DNA from: Shewanella abyssi
GTDB lineage: Bacteria > Pseudomonadota > Gammaproteobacteria > Enterobacterales > Shewanellaceae
NCBI RefSeq assembly: GCF_023284025.1
Contig: NZ_JAKIKR010000045.1
Coordinates: 1-43,035, forward strand
Length of the DNA: 43,035 nt
Reading direction: 5' to 3'
Shown here: positions 42,981 through 43,035 of the stretch, piece by piece
Layout: each line of letters begins with the position of its first letter
How positions within the stretch are numbered: position 1 is the first letter of the stretch
Program-made: the position numbers and the translations under genes
The notes under the pieces: model-generated
Told to the model about the DNA's origin: nothing
The model's input: only the letters and a program-made list of their open reading frames with translations
Databases searched by the model: none

Positions 42981-43035
42981 TTATTGATTCAAATAAATTT
43001 GAAAGTGGTAGCCGTCATCGGTAGGAAACATTGTT
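42981..43035 (-). CDS. Possible 3' end of a truncated gene
   Basis: Minus strand, entering from the window edge: frame reads MFPTDDGYHFQIYLNQ then TAA. It is open to the border and followed at 42691 by a minus-strand terminator, which supports a gene outside the window. Too short to identify. Confidence 0.3.
   Translation of the reverse strand, partial: TMFPTDDGYHFQIYLNQ

Larger units (their letters stand above)
42586..43035. other. Gene-poor right edge
   Basis: 450 bases. No complete gene. It holds a minus-strand terminator hairpin (42691-42717) and, at the very end, what may be the last codons of a minus-strand gene. The part between 42720 and 42980 shows nothing I can name; it would be the 3' untranslated region of that gene. 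Confidence 0.5.

Noticed and set aside
1..43035. tRNA, rRNA, transposase or prophage genes
   Set aside because: None of the expected conserved stems, motifs or protein families are visible.

Overview
The window looks like the chromosome of a marine gammaproteobacterium of the Shewanella type (Alteromonadales). This rests on the protein families and their order: phoB-phoR-pstS beside a trimeric-type porin and rdgC; pilT/pilU divergent from a yggS-proC-yggT-yggU-DUF4426-rdgB-hemW cluster; several c-di-GMP-type GGDEF proteins; and AT-leaning intergenic DNA rich in short repeats. The genus is an inference from reading, not from a database search. Almost all genes are ordinary chromosomal genes. 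I see no prophage, transposase, CRISPR array, tRNA or rRNA.

Layout. 1-757 is a gene-free array of about 190-240 bp direct repeats containing nine perfect copies of the heptamer AGGTTCT. 815-8542 holds an unknown exported protein, threonine aldolase (ltaE), a YadS/TRIC-type membrane protein, an MscS channel, an OmpA-like protein, a YaiI-family protein, a DUF2461 protein and an RsmB/NOP-type RNA methyltransferase. 8578-12528 holds a 7TM-DISM protein with a degenerate GGDEF domain, a YfaZ-like outer-membrane barrel and a DUF4382 lipoprotein. 12629-13111 is a glutathione peroxidase. 14945-17759 holds two metallopeptidases (M1 and a short M9 collagenase-like protein). 17833-22198 is the phosphate block, all on the minus strand (porin, phoB, phoR, pstS), with tandem Pho boxes in front of pstS. 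rdgC, an M61 peptidase, a TPR/degenerate-GGDEF protein, a probably active diguanylate cyclase, ppnN-xni, a DUF3192 protein and hemH follow. The window ends with pilU/pilT, the yggS-to-hemW cluster and a DUF885 peptidase-like lipoprotein or exported protein.

The most interesting part is 13181-14938. It contains no long ORF but holds five consecutive small transcription-unit-like modules. Each has a sequence matching an RpoE (sigma-E)-type promoter: GAACTT-N16-TCTAA in the first, and GGAACTA-N16-TCTGA in the next four. Each ends in a GGCAACC...GGTTGCC hairpin with a T-run. The last four are near-identical and repeat every 415-441 bp; the first is a shorter, diverged relative. All carry a GTTCATCAT segment that is complementary to the start-codon region of the porin gene in the same window. 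I infer a tandem multicopy family of sigma-E-dependent, porin-silencing small RNAs, comparable in logic to MicA, RybB and VrrA but in a repeated array. Three short membrane-protein-like ORFs lie between the copies on the opposite strand.
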